Assembly (NCBI GenBank): GCA_036267635.1
Contig: DATAVR010000017.1
Span: 3,354-67,353 of the forward strand
Reading direction: 5' to 3'
DNA from: JADGRB01 sp036267635
GTDB taxonomy: Bacteria > Myxococcota_A > Polyangia > Fen-1088
Length of the DNA: 64,000 nt
In this document: positions 51,979-60,357 of the stretch, in pieces
Numbering within the stretch: position 1 is the first letter of the stretch
How the letters are laid out: the number at the start of each line of letters is the position of its first letter
The notes under the pieces: generated by a model
Databases searched by the model: none
Seen by the model: only the letters and a program-made list of their open reading frames with translations
What the model was told of the DNA's origin: nothing
Made by a program: the position numbers and the translations under genes

Positions 51979-54555
51979 ATGGACTGTCTCGACGAGGAGA
52001 CCGTCGTTGCGTTCGTCAACGGTGCGCTGCGCGGACCTGCGCTCGCGGCCGTCGAGCGCCACCTGGTCGATTGCCCCGCCTGCGCGACGTTGGTCGCCGT
52101 CGCAGCGCCCGCCACCGCCGGCGGCGCGAGATCGGCGGCGGCCCCCGAGCTCTCGGTCGGCCGGTATCGCCTCCTGCGCCTCGTTGGCCGCGGCGGGATG
52201 GGCGAGGTCTACGCCGCGCACGATCCGGAGCTGGATCGCAAGGTGGCCATCAAGATCCTGCGGGCCGACGCGCGCCCCGACAACATCGAGGCGGCGCGCC
52301 TCGCGCGGGAAGCGCAGGCGGTGGCCAGGCTCTCCCACCCGAACGTGGTCGCCATCTACGACGTCGGCTCGTCGGCCGGCCGGATGTTCCTGGCAATGGA
52401 GCTGGTCGAAGGGGAGACGCTGGCGATCTGGCTGGCGCGCGAGCTGCGGACACCGAGCGAGATCCTCACCATGTTCCTGATGGCCGGCCGGGGCCTGGCC
52501 GCCGCGCACCGGGCCGGCATCGTCCATCGGGACTTCAAGCCACAGAACGTGATGGTGGCCCGCGACGGCAGCGCGCGGGTGATGGACTTCGGCCTGGCGG
52601 CCGCGGGCGATCCCACCCGCCCCCAGCAGGTTCGCCTCACCAAGGCGGGCGCCATCCTCGGAACGCCGCTCTATATGTCGCCCGAGCAGATGGTCGGCCA
52701 ACCGGTCGATCCGCGCGCCGATCAATTCAGCTTCTGCGTGGCGCTCTGGGAGGCGTTGCACGGCGGGCGACCGTTCCAGGGGACGACCTTGCTCGAGCTG
52801 CGGGGGGACGTGCTGGCGGGTCGACCGCGTCCCGGCCCGCTGCAGAGCCGCGTTCCCCGGCGCCTGCAGGCGGCGCTCCTTCGAGGGCTGGCGGTCGATC
52901 GCGCGCGCCGCTTCCCCGACATGAACGCGCTGCTCGCCGAGCTCACCGCCGCGACAGCGGAGAGGCGGGGGCAGACGGCCACCGTCGGCGTCGCTCTCGG
53001 GCTGGCGCTGGCCGCCCTGGTGGGGGGCACGACGATCTGGCGCCTGCGGGCCCGGGCTGCGGCCGCCTGCGATCCCAGCGCCAAGCTGGCCAACGTCTGG
53101 GAGACCGCGCCCGACGGCCGCATGCGGCGCGAGACCCGCGCCGCTTTCTTGGCCGCCGCGAACGACGTCCCCGACGCGCGCGAGCGGTTCGAGCGCGTCG
53201 CCCAGCTGCTCGACGGCTATGCCCAGGGCTGGGCGAGTGCTTCGCGCGAGGCCTGCGAGACGGCGAGGCGCACGGCGGACAGCGTGACGGCGTTGCGAAC
53301 CAGCTGCCTCGATCGGCGGCGCGCCGATCTGGCGGCACTGACCGACGTGCTCGCCCACGCGGACGCCAAGGTGGTGCGCCGCTCGATCGCCGCCGTCTCG
53401 TCGCTCGGGCGCGTCGACGGCTGCTCCGATCTGGTCGCGCTGCGAAGCGCGCCGCTCCCCCCGTCCGATCCCGCGCTGCGGGCCCGCGTCGACCAGCTGA
53501 CCGGCCGTCTGCTGGCGCTCCGCGCCACCGCCGCGGCGGGCCACGACTGGCAGGCGCTGGAGCCGGTCGGCGCGCTCGTCGAGGACGTCCGGGCGGCGGC
53601 GTACGATCCGCTGCTGGTCGAGGCGCTGCTCGTCGACGCGCGTATCCGCTCGCCGTTCGATCCCGAGGGGGCGATCCCGCTCTACGAAGAGGCCTACCGG
53701 CGGGCGGGAGCGCTGCACCTCGACGATTTTTCCGCCGAGGCCGCCATTCAGCTCACCGCCATCGTGGGGACGTTCCAGCACCATTTCCCCGACGGAGAGA
53801 AGTGGGCCGGGCTCGCCGAGGTCGCCATCGGGCACGCCGGCGAGCACGAGCGCCTGCGCGGCTGGTTCTACAACGTGCGCGGCGCGCTGGAGGCGGCGCA
53901 GGGGCAATGGCGGCGCGCGGAGAGCGACTTCGGCGCGTCGGCCTCTGTCCGCGAGCAGATCCTCGGCGCCGGCCATCCTGACTTGGCGGCGTCGCTGGTG
54001 AACCTCTCCAAGGCCGCGCTCATGCTGGGCGACGCCGACCAGGCGCTCGAGGCCGCCGCGCGCGCCTACAAGCTGGCGAGCGCCGTCTTCCCGGGGGACG
54101 CCTACGAAGTGAACGCGGCGCTGCTGGCGCGCGCGCATGCGCTCGTCGTGCTCAAGCGGACCGCCGACGCGCGCGCCGACGTGACCGCCGTCGAGACGGC
54201 GTTCGAGAAGACGCTGGGCCGCGACCACCCTTTCCTGGCCGATCCGATGACCGTCTTCGGCGAGGTCGCGCTCGCCGAGGGGCAACCGCAAGAGGCGCGC
54301 GCGGTGCTGGAGCGCGCCTGGGAGATTCGCTCCACCCACGTGACCGACGGCGGCGCGCGCGAGGAGACCGGGTTCGCCCTGGCCCGCGCGATCTGGGGCT
54401 CCGCCGAGGCGGATCGCACTCACGCGCTGGAGTTGGCCAACGAAGCGCGCGACGGCTTGGCGGCGATCCCGGATCTGGCTGCGCGGTTGGCAGTCGCGCA
54501 GCAGTGGATCGGCGAGCGTGCCGACGCCCACGCCGCGCGGCGCGCTCAGCGCTGA
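51979..54555 (+). CDS. Ser/Thr kinase with N-terminal zinc finger (zf-HC2), membrane helix and TPR domain
   Basis: The 858-residue product begins with a ZAS/zf-HC2 finger (H28, C32, C35 in HLVDCPAC) as in zinc-binding anti-sigma factors. A Hanks kinase follows (about 60-330) with GRGGMGEV (70-77), AIKIL, HRDFKPQN and MDFGLA, all intact. Next come a membrane helix (about 334-356) and a long TPR-like domain (about 470-845, e.g. HPDLAASLVNLSKA) outside or inside depending on topology. Facing the sigma gene, it probably controls that factor through the finger and kinase. The end overlaps a palindromic hairpin. Confidence 0.88.
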   Translation: MDCLDEETVVAFVNGALRGPALAAVERHLVDCPACATLVAVAAPATAGGARSAAAPELSVGRYRLLRLVGRGGMGEVYAAHDPELDRKVAIKILRADARPDNIEAARLAREAQAVARLSHPNVVAIYDVGSSAGRMFLAMELVEGETLAIWLARELRTPSEILTMFLMAGRGLAAAHRAGIVHRDFKPQNVMVARDGSARVMDFGLAAAGDPTRPQQVRLTKAGAILGTPLYMSPEQMVGQPVDPRADQFSFCVALWEALHGGRPFQGTTLLELRGDVLAGRPRPGPLQSRVPRRLQAALLRGLAVDRARRFPDMNALLAELTAATAERRGQTATVGVALGLALAALVGGTTIWRLRARAAAACDPSAKLANVWETAPDGRMRRETRAAFLAAANDVPDARERFERVAQLLDGYAQGWASASREACETARRTADSVTALRTSCLDRRRADLAALTDVLAHADAKVVRRSIAAVSSLGRVDGCSDLVALRSAPLPPSDPALRARVDQLTGRLLALRATAAAGHDWQALEPVGALVEDVRAAAYDPLLVEALLVDARIRSPFDPEGAIPLYEEAYRRAGALHLDDFSAEAAIQLTAIVGTFQHHFPDGEKWAGLAEVAIGHAGEHERLRGWFYNVRGALEAAQGQWRRAESDFGASASVREQILGAGHPDLAASLVNLSKAALMLGDADQALEAAARAYKLASAVFPGDAYEVNAALLARAHALVVLKRTADARADVTAVETAFEKTLGRDHPFLADPMTVFGEVALAEGQPQEARAVLERAWEIRSTHVTDGGAREETGFALARAIWGSAEADRTHALELANEARDGLAAIPDLAARLAVAQQWIGERADAHAARRAQR

Positions 54556-54588
54556 GCGTGGCGGCCTGACGGCTGAGGACGACTCAGC
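54543..54588. terminator. palindrome and hairpin at the kinase/YqeY convergent junction
   Basis: CGCTCAGC-GCTGAGCG (54543-54558) is a perfect 16-base palindrome over the kinase stop. GCTGAG-GACGA-CTCAGC (54572-54588) is a 6-bp hairpin over the YqeY stop, followed by TCTT. The GCTGAG word recurs in both, so this looks like a bidirectional terminator. Confidence 0.45.
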
Positions 54589-55051
54589 TCTTCGGCGGGG
54601 TCAGCTCCTCGTCGACGATTCGTTTGACCGCCGATGGATCGAGCTTCCCTTTGTTCGCCTTCATGATCTCGCCCACGACACGTCCTGCCGCCTTGGGATC
54701 GGAGATACCGAGGCGCACGATCGCCTCGCGCACGATCGCGCGCGTCTCGTCGTCGGAGGCGGCCTTGGGGAGGAACTGCGCGCAAAACCCGATCTCGAAA
54801 TCGATCTGGGCGATGGCGTCGGCGCCGCGCGCGCCGATCGCCGCATACTCCTCGCGCGACTTGCGGAGCTGCTTTTGATAGGCGGTGATCACATCCAGCC
54901 AGAGCGCGTCGTCGAGCGGACCCTTGAATCCGGCCGCGGTGCGGCGCTCCGTGTGCTTGGTCTTGATCATCCGGATGCAGTCGGCGGTGCGACTGTCCTT
55001 GGCGCGCATCGCAGCCTTGAGGAGATCGTTGAGTTGAACGTCAATCGGCAT
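54584..55051 (-). CDS. GatB/YqeY domain protein
   Basis: The 155-residue product is helical and matches the YqeY family throughout (MPIDVQLNDLLKAAMRAKD at 1-19; KQLRKSREEY; FLPKAASDDE; a C-terminal KGKLDPSAVKRIV). The YqeY domain is also found at the C-terminus of the tRNA amidotransferase GatB, so a role in tRNA-dependent amidation or tRNA binding is possible but unproven for the free form. The ATG at 55051 follows a TAGGTT box by 8 bases; upstream frame extensions have low-complexity sequence. Confidence 0.88.
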   Translation of the reverse strand: MPIDVQLNDLLKAAMRAKDSRTADCIRMIKTKHTERRTAAGFKGPLDDALWLDVITAYQKQLRKSREEYAAIGARGADAIAQIDFEIGFCAQFLPKAASDDETRAIVREAIVRLGISDPKAAGRVVGEIMKANKGKLDPSAVKRIVDEELTPPKS

Positions 55052-55059
55052 GACCGTGG

Positions 55060-55065
55060 AACCTA
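55060..55065 (-). promoter_or_regulatory. -10-like box (TAGGTT) before the YqeY gene
   Basis: TAGGTT on the minus strand ends 8 bases before the ATG at 55051, as before the sigma gene. Confidence 0.5.
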
Positions 55066-55117
55066 GGCCGAAATCGATAGCCCCGCAACCGCACACGCTG
55101 TGAACGAGGGGCACGCT

Positions 55118-55149
55118 TTGGCGACGAGCACCGGTCCGGGTGCTATATT
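55118..55149 (+). promoter_or_regulatory. putative promoter with extended -10 before the aromatic-rich secreted protein
   Basis: TGC-TATATT (extended -10, hexamer 55144-55149). A TTGGCG 20 bases upstream (55118-55123) is longer than optimal. The leader would be about 50 bases, with a GGGGGG stretch before the ATG. Confidence 0.4.
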
Positions 55150-55208
55150 CTTGAGGTCTTGGCGCCGCTTGCAGTGGGCGCGCCGCTTGCTTACCTCGGG
55201 GGGTGGTC

Positions 55209-56156
55209 ATGCGACTCAACAGCTCACTGTCGGCGCTCGTTGGAATGGTCGGCCTCGGGTTGCTCGGGGCCGGAAATGCCCACGCCCAGGCGGAGGCTGC
55301 CCCACCTCCCCAACCATCCCCGCCGGAAGCTGCCGCCGCGGCACCGGACCAGATGCCCACACAGGCGGCGGCGCCCGAGCAGGGCCCCCCACAGCAGGAC
55401 TACCCGATCCCGCCCAGCGTTCAGGGCGCGGCGGTTCCTGTTCAGGGCGGCGGCTATTGCTTCGGCGGCCCTCATCCGGCCCCCGGCGGCGGCTGGGAGG
55501 CCACGCAGACGCCGCACGTCCACAACTACGCGCCGTTCGATCTGCGGCTCTTCTCCTTCCACAACGGCTGCTACTACTTCATCGGCGACCCGCGTGACTT
55601 CGGCTACACGGGTCAGACCTACAGCTACTACGGCGCGCACCCGATCTCCGACGAGTACGGCGGTGGTTGGTGCTTCATGGTCGGGCCGCACTCCCACTGG
55701 TGGCGGCCGTGGTCACCGTACTTCACCACCGTCGGGCCCTGGTACTACTGGCAGGGACCCTACGATCCGTTCTTCTGGGCCTACTGGCCGTTCTATTCGT
55801 TTTACTACCGCAGCTACTACCCGAGCTACTACGCGGGCGGCCGCTACTTCCGCGGCGGGTTCCGCGCGGCGCCGCCGATCGCGCGGGTCCCTGCCTCGGT
55901 GGGGGCCGGCTGGCGCGGTGGCGCCGGATACCGAGGCGCGCCGGCCGGCGGCGGCTGGCATGGCGCTCCGGCGGCCGGAGCCGGTGCCTGGCGTGGTGGC
56001 GCAGGCGCACCCGCCTACGGCGGCGGCTGGCACGGCGGCGCGGCGGTCCCCTACTCCGCCCCGCGCGTCGGTGGCGGCGGGACCTTCCGCGGCGGCGGCG
56101 GCTTCCACGGCGGCGGCTTCCACGGCGGCGGCGGCTTCCACATCCACGGTCGTTGA
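55209..56156 (+). CDS. secreted Tyr/Trp/His/Gly-rich protein
   Basis: The 315-residue product has a signal peptide (about 1-26, ending AHA-Q) and a Pro/Gln/Ala-rich stretch to about 75. A compact middle domain follows (about 75-160) with HVHNYAPFDLRLFSFHNGC and a conserved Cys pair, then an extremely aromatic Tyr/Trp/Phe region (about 165-215). The tail is a Gly/His/Arg low-complexity sequence of HGGGFHGGG type. Similar aromatic-Gly tails occur in outer-surface proteins of Myxococcota, but I cannot name a family; metal binding by the His-rich tail is a guess. The ATG is preferred to a GTG two codons earlier. Confidence 0.65.
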   Translation: MRLNSSLSALVGMVGLGLLGAGNAHAQAEAAPPPQPSPPEAAAAAPDQMPTQAAAPEQGPPQQDYPIPPSVQGAAVPVQGGGYCFGGPHPAPGGGWEATQTPHVHNYAPFDLRLFSFHNGCYYFIGDPRDFGYTGQTYSYYGAHPISDEYGGGWCFMVGPHSHWWRPWSPYFTTVGPWYYWQGPYDPFFWAYWPFYSFYYRSYYPSYYAGGRYFRGGFRAAPPIARVPASVGAGWRGGAGYRGAPAGGGWHGAPAAGAGAWRGGAGAPAYGGGWHGGAAVPYSAPRVGGGGTFRGGGGFHGGGFHGGGGFHIHGR

Positions 56157-56397
56157 CCTTTCGGACGCTCGCCTTTCGTTTCACGCGATCGTCTCCCGTC
56201 CTGGTCAACGGACAACTCCCGTTACGTGCGGCGCGAACATCGCGCTTCGATCGGGCGCTGCTTGCCGCACGTGAGCTTCCTGCATCGACGGACTGAGACG
56301 CTTCTTGCCGCGCGCGTGCGGGGTTCTCGTTCGCCCGAGGTCAGTTCAAGCTTGAACGCGGCATAGGCTGTGTGGCCTCGAAGCGCCTGTGGCCCTC
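56157..56397. other. intergenic stretch with no recognised element
   Basis: This is the longest gap between convergent genes on the right half of the window. I found no convincing hairpin, repeat or small gene in it. Confidence 0.4.
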
Positions 56398-57972
56398 TTA
56401 GTTGTTGCCGTGGGGGAAGAAGCTGTCGTCGTAGGAGAACTCGGTGTAGCGGTCGAAGCCGATCGCCAGCAAGAGATTGACGGCCACGGCCACCACCACG
56501 AGCGCGCGGAACAGCTTCGTCAGTGGGCGGTTGCCGACGGCCAGCAACACCATGAAGTAGATCATGTAGTCGAGGCTAAAACGATAGCCCCACTGCACGT
56601 AGCCGGAGTTCTGATAGAGCAGCGACGGGAGCGCGGTCGTGAGGATGGTGATCCAGAGCGCCTTGGTGAGCGGGCTCCGCTCCTGCGGCATCACGGTGTA
56701 GGCGAGGTTGGGCGAAGTGACGAGCAGGCTCATCCCGTGCTGGCTCACCTTCACGTACGGGTAGCGGGTCATGATGCGCGGCAGGAGCACCAGCGCGGCG
56801 GCCAGGTTGCGCGACAAGAAGTGGTAGTTGAAGAGGCCGAAGCGAAACATCCGATCTTGCCACTGGACCGGCATGAACTTGTGCCCGAACTCGAACGGGT
56901 TCTGGAAGCGCGCGTAGTTGTAGACGGCCAGCGCCGCGCCGCCGGCGGCGATGGGGGCCGCGAACTTCAGCAGTGAGGAGAACAGCGCGCGGCGCGACTT
57001 CGGATCGCGCAGACCGTCGCGGCCACCGACGGCGCGCACCGCCTCGAACAGGAACAGCGGCAGGACCACCCAGGGCGGGCGGGTGGCGAAGCCGAGCGCC
57101 ACACAGATCCCCGCCAGCACCGGCCGACGCGCCTCGATCGACGCCCAGACGTAGCCGATCGACAGCGTGACGGCGACGATCTGGGCGGTGAACCAGACCT
57201 CCCCGACGACGGAGCAGAAGTAGTAGACCGATCCCACGCCGAACATGGCGGTCAGCCACAGATCGTCGACCTCGCTCCGGCGAGAGAGCCCGCGGGTCCG
57301 CAGCGCGCGCAGCAGCAGGAACAGCAGCATCGGGTTGATGGCCGCCCAGAGCGCGGTGAACAGCACGTCGTTGAAGTGCAGCCCCCAGACCGCCACGAAC
57401 GGCAACAGCGGGACCGCCGGGAACGGCGGGAACGAGACCAGACGGACCGTCGACCGCGAGACGATCTCGGCCGCCGGGATGGTGTAGGGCTGGCCGCGCA
57501 GCGGGTAGAGGCGGTCGGCCGGGCCGCCGATGCGCCCCCCGCCGTAGATCCCGCGTACCTCGCGGCCGCCCTTCAGCTCGAGGACGTCGATCTTCGCCCA
57601 GTCGTTTTCGTTGGGCGGCGGCCCCGCGAGGGTCAGCCGGCCATGCAGCCAGCCGTCGGCGAGGTAGACGTAGTGGTTGTACTGCGAGTGCGTGCGCAAC
57701 CTGCCACCCGACGCGCCCAGGAAGGCCCCGGCGAAGGCCACATAGACGACCAAGGCGCCCCGCCACCCGCGCAAGAGACGCGAGAGCCGCGAGGCCGGCG
57801 GCCCGTCCGGCGGCGGGGCCAGCGGCGAGGCCGGCGGAGGGGCCGGCGGATCGACCGCCGCCTTCGTCAGCGGCGCGTCGGCGGGCGGGGCCGCGGCGGA
57901 CGCCGCCTCGGGAGGTCCCGCGCTCAACGCGCGCCCGGCCTGGGAAGCTTCGCCATCGCTCTTTTTGTACAT
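56398..57972 (-). CDS. multi-pass membrane protein, GT-C glycosyltransferase-like
   Basis: The 524-residue product has a Pro/Ala-rich N-terminal tail (about 12-75) and about ten hydrophobic segments. A first luminal loop carries acidic residues (NENDWAKID near 128-136), and there is a long terminal membrane domain, the layout of GT-C enzymes and dolichyl-phosphate-mannose-type transferases. No specific substrate motif was recognised. The ATG at 57972 (MYKKSD) is preferred over upstream in-frame starts that overlap the next gene. It is the last gene of a four-gene membrane operon. Confidence 0.65.
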   Translation of the reverse strand: MYKKSDGEASQAGRALSAGPPEAASAAAPPADAPLTKAAVDPPAPPPASPLAPPPDGPPASRLSRLLRGWRGALVVYVAFAGAFLGASGGRLRTHSQYNHYVYLADGWLHGRLTLAGPPPNENDWAKIDVLELKGGREVRGIYGGGRIGGPADRLYPLRGQPYTIPAAEIVSRSTVRLVSFPPFPAVPLLPFVAVWGLHFNDVLFTALWAAINPMLLFLLLRALRTRGLSRRSEVDDLWLTAMFGVGSVYYFCSVVGEVWFTAQIVAVTLSIGYVWASIEARRPVLAGICVALGFATRPPWVVLPLFLFEAVRAVGGRDGLRDPKSRRALFSSLLKFAAPIAAGGAALAVYNYARFQNPFEFGHKFMPVQWQDRMFRFGLFNYHFLSRNLAAALVLLPRIMTRYPYVKVSQHGMSLLVTSPNLAYTVMPQERSPLTKALWITILTTALPSLLYQNSGYVQWGYRFSLDYMIYFMVLLAVGNRPLTKLFRALVVVAVAVNLLLAIGFDRYTEFSYDDSFFPHGNN

Positions 57973-58003
57973 CGAGATCGCAGCCGAGAGAACGCCCCGA
58001 TCG

Positions 58004-59620
58004 TCACCGAGGTGGCCGACGGTAGACGGTGACCATCGGCACGCCGTCCAGGGTGAGGATCCGGATCGGCGTCGCCGTACCGTAGGAGTTCCAGATCCAC
58101 TGCTCGATCTTGGCGAAGTGGAGCTCGGGGATGACGAGGGCCAGCCGGGAGGCGGAGATCCCCTGCTCTTCCCACCCGGTGTCGCCACCGAAATCTTTGC
58201 GCAGGAGCCCCTGCTGCTTGTAGGTCGCCACCGACTCGTAGTTGGTGTCGTGCCAGTAGATCTGGGTGCCGACTGGGAGCGTCTCGTTCATCCAGGGGAG
58301 CAGCGGGCGCACCGGGTAACCCCAGAACTGGCGCAGCATTCCGTGGTCGGCGGCGCCGGGGACGCCGCCAGCCAGCGCCGAGTACTGCGCCAGGCCGAAC
58401 GGATGCGCGTGCCAGGCGTCGACCACCCCCGGCGCGGCCGCCAGGGCGATCACCAGCGCGGCGAGCGGCCGGCGCAGCCCTTCGGTGGCGCGCGCCAGCG
58501 CCACGCCCGCGAACAGCGCCAGGAACGGCATCGCGTTGATCCAGTGCTTCGTGCCGCCGAAGATCGGCGTCTTGGGCCGTGCGATGATGAGCAGCGGAAC
58601 CAGGAAGTTGAGGCCCCAGAGCAAGGCGATCTGGTAGCGCGCGCGCGCGCGCCAGACGAGCACGAGACCGGCAAGGCCCAGTAATAGCGTCACCAGCGGC
58701 GTGGTGAACGCCGTCAACACAAACGCGTAGCTCGCCGGTCCCGGCGGCCGGTTGTAGTTCTTCCCGAAGTAGGCGGTGTTGTAATAATGGTGGTGCAGGT
58801 GAAAGCTGAGGTACTGGCCGAGCCGCGAGAAGGTGTCGGTCCAGACCCAGGGCCAGTGGCCGATCAGGATCAGCGGCCCGCCGATGGCCATCGCCACGAA
58901 GACCCAGAAGCTCCGGCGATCGCCGCGGCCCACCGAGACGTGGACCAGCCAGTGCACGAACAGGATGGGCGGCAGGAAAAACGCGTTCAGCTTCGTCGCC
59001 AGCGCCACCCCGTAAAAGAGGCCGCAGACGATGAAGCGCGAGAGCCGCGGCTCCCGCAGCGCGCGCCAGTAGGCCCAGACGACCGCCAGCCCGGTGGTCG
59101 CCACGGCGGTGTCGAAGGCGGCGAGCTGCGCGTGAAAGAAGACGCGCGGCAGCGCCGCGTAGAGCAGCGCCGCGCAAAGGCCAGCGCGGCGTGAATCGAC
59201 CTCGGTCCCGAACAGGTAGCAGAAGCCGACCGCCAGCGCCGAGATGACGATCCCCGGCAGTCGAAATCCGGTCGAGATGCTCACCAGGCCCAACCGCTCG
59301 TGCAGGAGTGCCTCGGAGGCGCCGAACAGCATTTTCATGAACGCCGGATGCTCGAAGTTGCCGCCGAAATGCTGATCGATGCTGGAGATCTTCAGCGCGG
59401 CGCTGGGATTCCGGAAGAGCTCCGCGATCCACTCCCAGGCCAGGCGCCCGAAGTGAAAGTAGAACCCCTCGTCGCGCGCGAAACCGGTGCCGCGCTGGGC
59501 GATGAGCAGGAAGATCATCCAGATCACCGACAGGCCGAGCGCGATCGCGTAATCGCTGCGTAGAGCGCGGGCGAGCATTCGAGCGAGCGAGCGAGCGGGC
59601 CGGACCGACCGGTCGGTCAT
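58004..59620 (-). CDS. membrane glycosyltransferase, GT39/ArnT (PMT) family
   Basis: The 538-residue product has about 12 hydrophobic segments. Its first periplasmic loop carries a DE pair in GFARDEGFYF (about 46-55), as in PMT/ArnT enzymes, which use a lipid-linked sugar donor to glycosylate proteins or lipid A. A further conserved block is FEHPAFMKML near 90. It begins four bases inside the upstream gene (ATGA). Its acceptor is unknown. Confidence 0.8.
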   Translation of the reverse strand: MTDRSVRPARSLARMLARALRSDYAIALGLSVIWMIFLLIAQRGTGFARDEGFYFHFGRLAWEWIAELFRNPSAALKISSIDQHFGGNFEHPAFMKMLFGASEALLHERLGLVSISTGFRLPGIVISALAVGFCYLFGTEVDSRRAGLCAALLYAALPRVFFHAQLAAFDTAVATTGLAVVWAYWRALREPRLSRFIVCGLFYGVALATKLNAFFLPPILFVHWLVHVSVGRGDRRSFWVFVAMAIGGPLILIGHWPWVWTDTFSRLGQYLSFHLHHHYYNTAYFGKNYNRPPGPASYAFVLTAFTTPLVTLLLGLAGLVLVWRARARYQIALLWGLNFLVPLLIIARPKTPIFGGTKHWINAMPFLALFAGVALARATEGLRRPLAALVIALAAAPGVVDAWHAHPFGLAQYSALAGGVPGAADHGMLRQFWGYPVRPLLPWMNETLPVGTQIYWHDTNYESVATYKQQGLLRKDFGGDTGWEEQGISASRLALVIPELHFAKIEQWIWNSYGTATPIRILTLDGVPMVTVYRRPPR

Positions 59621-60357
59621 TGGTGCACCTCGGCGTGAAAGCAGAAGGTGCGCGAGCGCGGACGGGCGGCGGTCAGATGGAACTGGACGCTCGCCGGGTG
59701 CCCCGCGAAGCGCGCGGTGTCGAGCGCCACCCGCCGCCAGCCGTCGTTGTCGAAGCTCTGGTCGGAGAGCCGCTCACCGTCGATCGACGTCTCCAGGGTC
59801 ACCGGCGCGTCGCTGTCGTAACGCGACTGAAAATCCGCGATGCCACCGCCCACCGCGATCGAGGCGCCCATCGGGACATCCTTGAAGGTGAGCGTCTCGC
59901 CAGGGCGCGCGGGCAGACAGAGGTAGGGAAGGAAGTCGATCTCGCCGACGTGACGCCGCTCGGGCATCGCGGCCGTGAAGTCGAACAGGACCTTCGCCGC
60001 GGGGCGCTCGATGCGGCGGACGCGCACGCGCCCGAACGACCGATCGTCGGTGACCTGGCCGACGGCCTCCGGATACCGGGCGCCGCGGATCGAGACCTCC
60101 CAGAGGCGCGCCTGGCGTGAGCGATCCGGGCGGGCGGCCTCCTCGACGGAGACGAGATCGCCAAAGTGAAGGCGCCCGATCGGATCGACCCAGTGCGGGG
60201 CGAAGACGATGCCGTCGCCCGGCTGCACCTGCGCGCGCACGTAGGCCGCGGCCGCGTCCCAACTGGCCTCCGACGGCACGTGCAGATAGATGGCGGTCTG
60301 GACACCCACCTCGGCCAAGCCGGCCAGCGCCACGCAGAGGGCGAACGCCCGCTTCAC
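59617..60357 (-). CDS. periplasmic beta-domain protein of the glycosyltransferase operon
   Basis: The 246-residue product has a signal-anchor segment (about 4-25), an alpha/beta part (about 30-75, with WDAAAAYVRAQVQPGDGI) resembling the soluble tail of some GT39 proteins, and a beta-sandwich C-terminus ending in CFHAEV. The large membrane protein upstream ends in a related CFDAEV segment, so the two share a terminal domain. The GTG at 60357 overlaps the stop of that gene (GTGA) and its own stop overlaps the next ATG. Frames extending upstream run through the larger gene and are shadows. Confidence 0.65.
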   Translation of the reverse strand: MKRAFALCVALAGLAEVGVQTAIYLHVPSEASWDAAAAYVRAQVQPGDGIVFAPHWVDPIGRLHFGDLVSVEEAARPDRSRQARLWEVSIRGARYPEAVGQVTDDRSFGRVRVRRIERPAAKVLFDFTAAMPERRHVGEIDFLPYLCLPARPGETLTFKDVPMGASIAVGGGIADFQSRYDSDAPVTLETSIDGERLSDQSFDNDGWRRVALDTARFAGHPASVQFHLTAARPRSRTFCFHAEVHQ

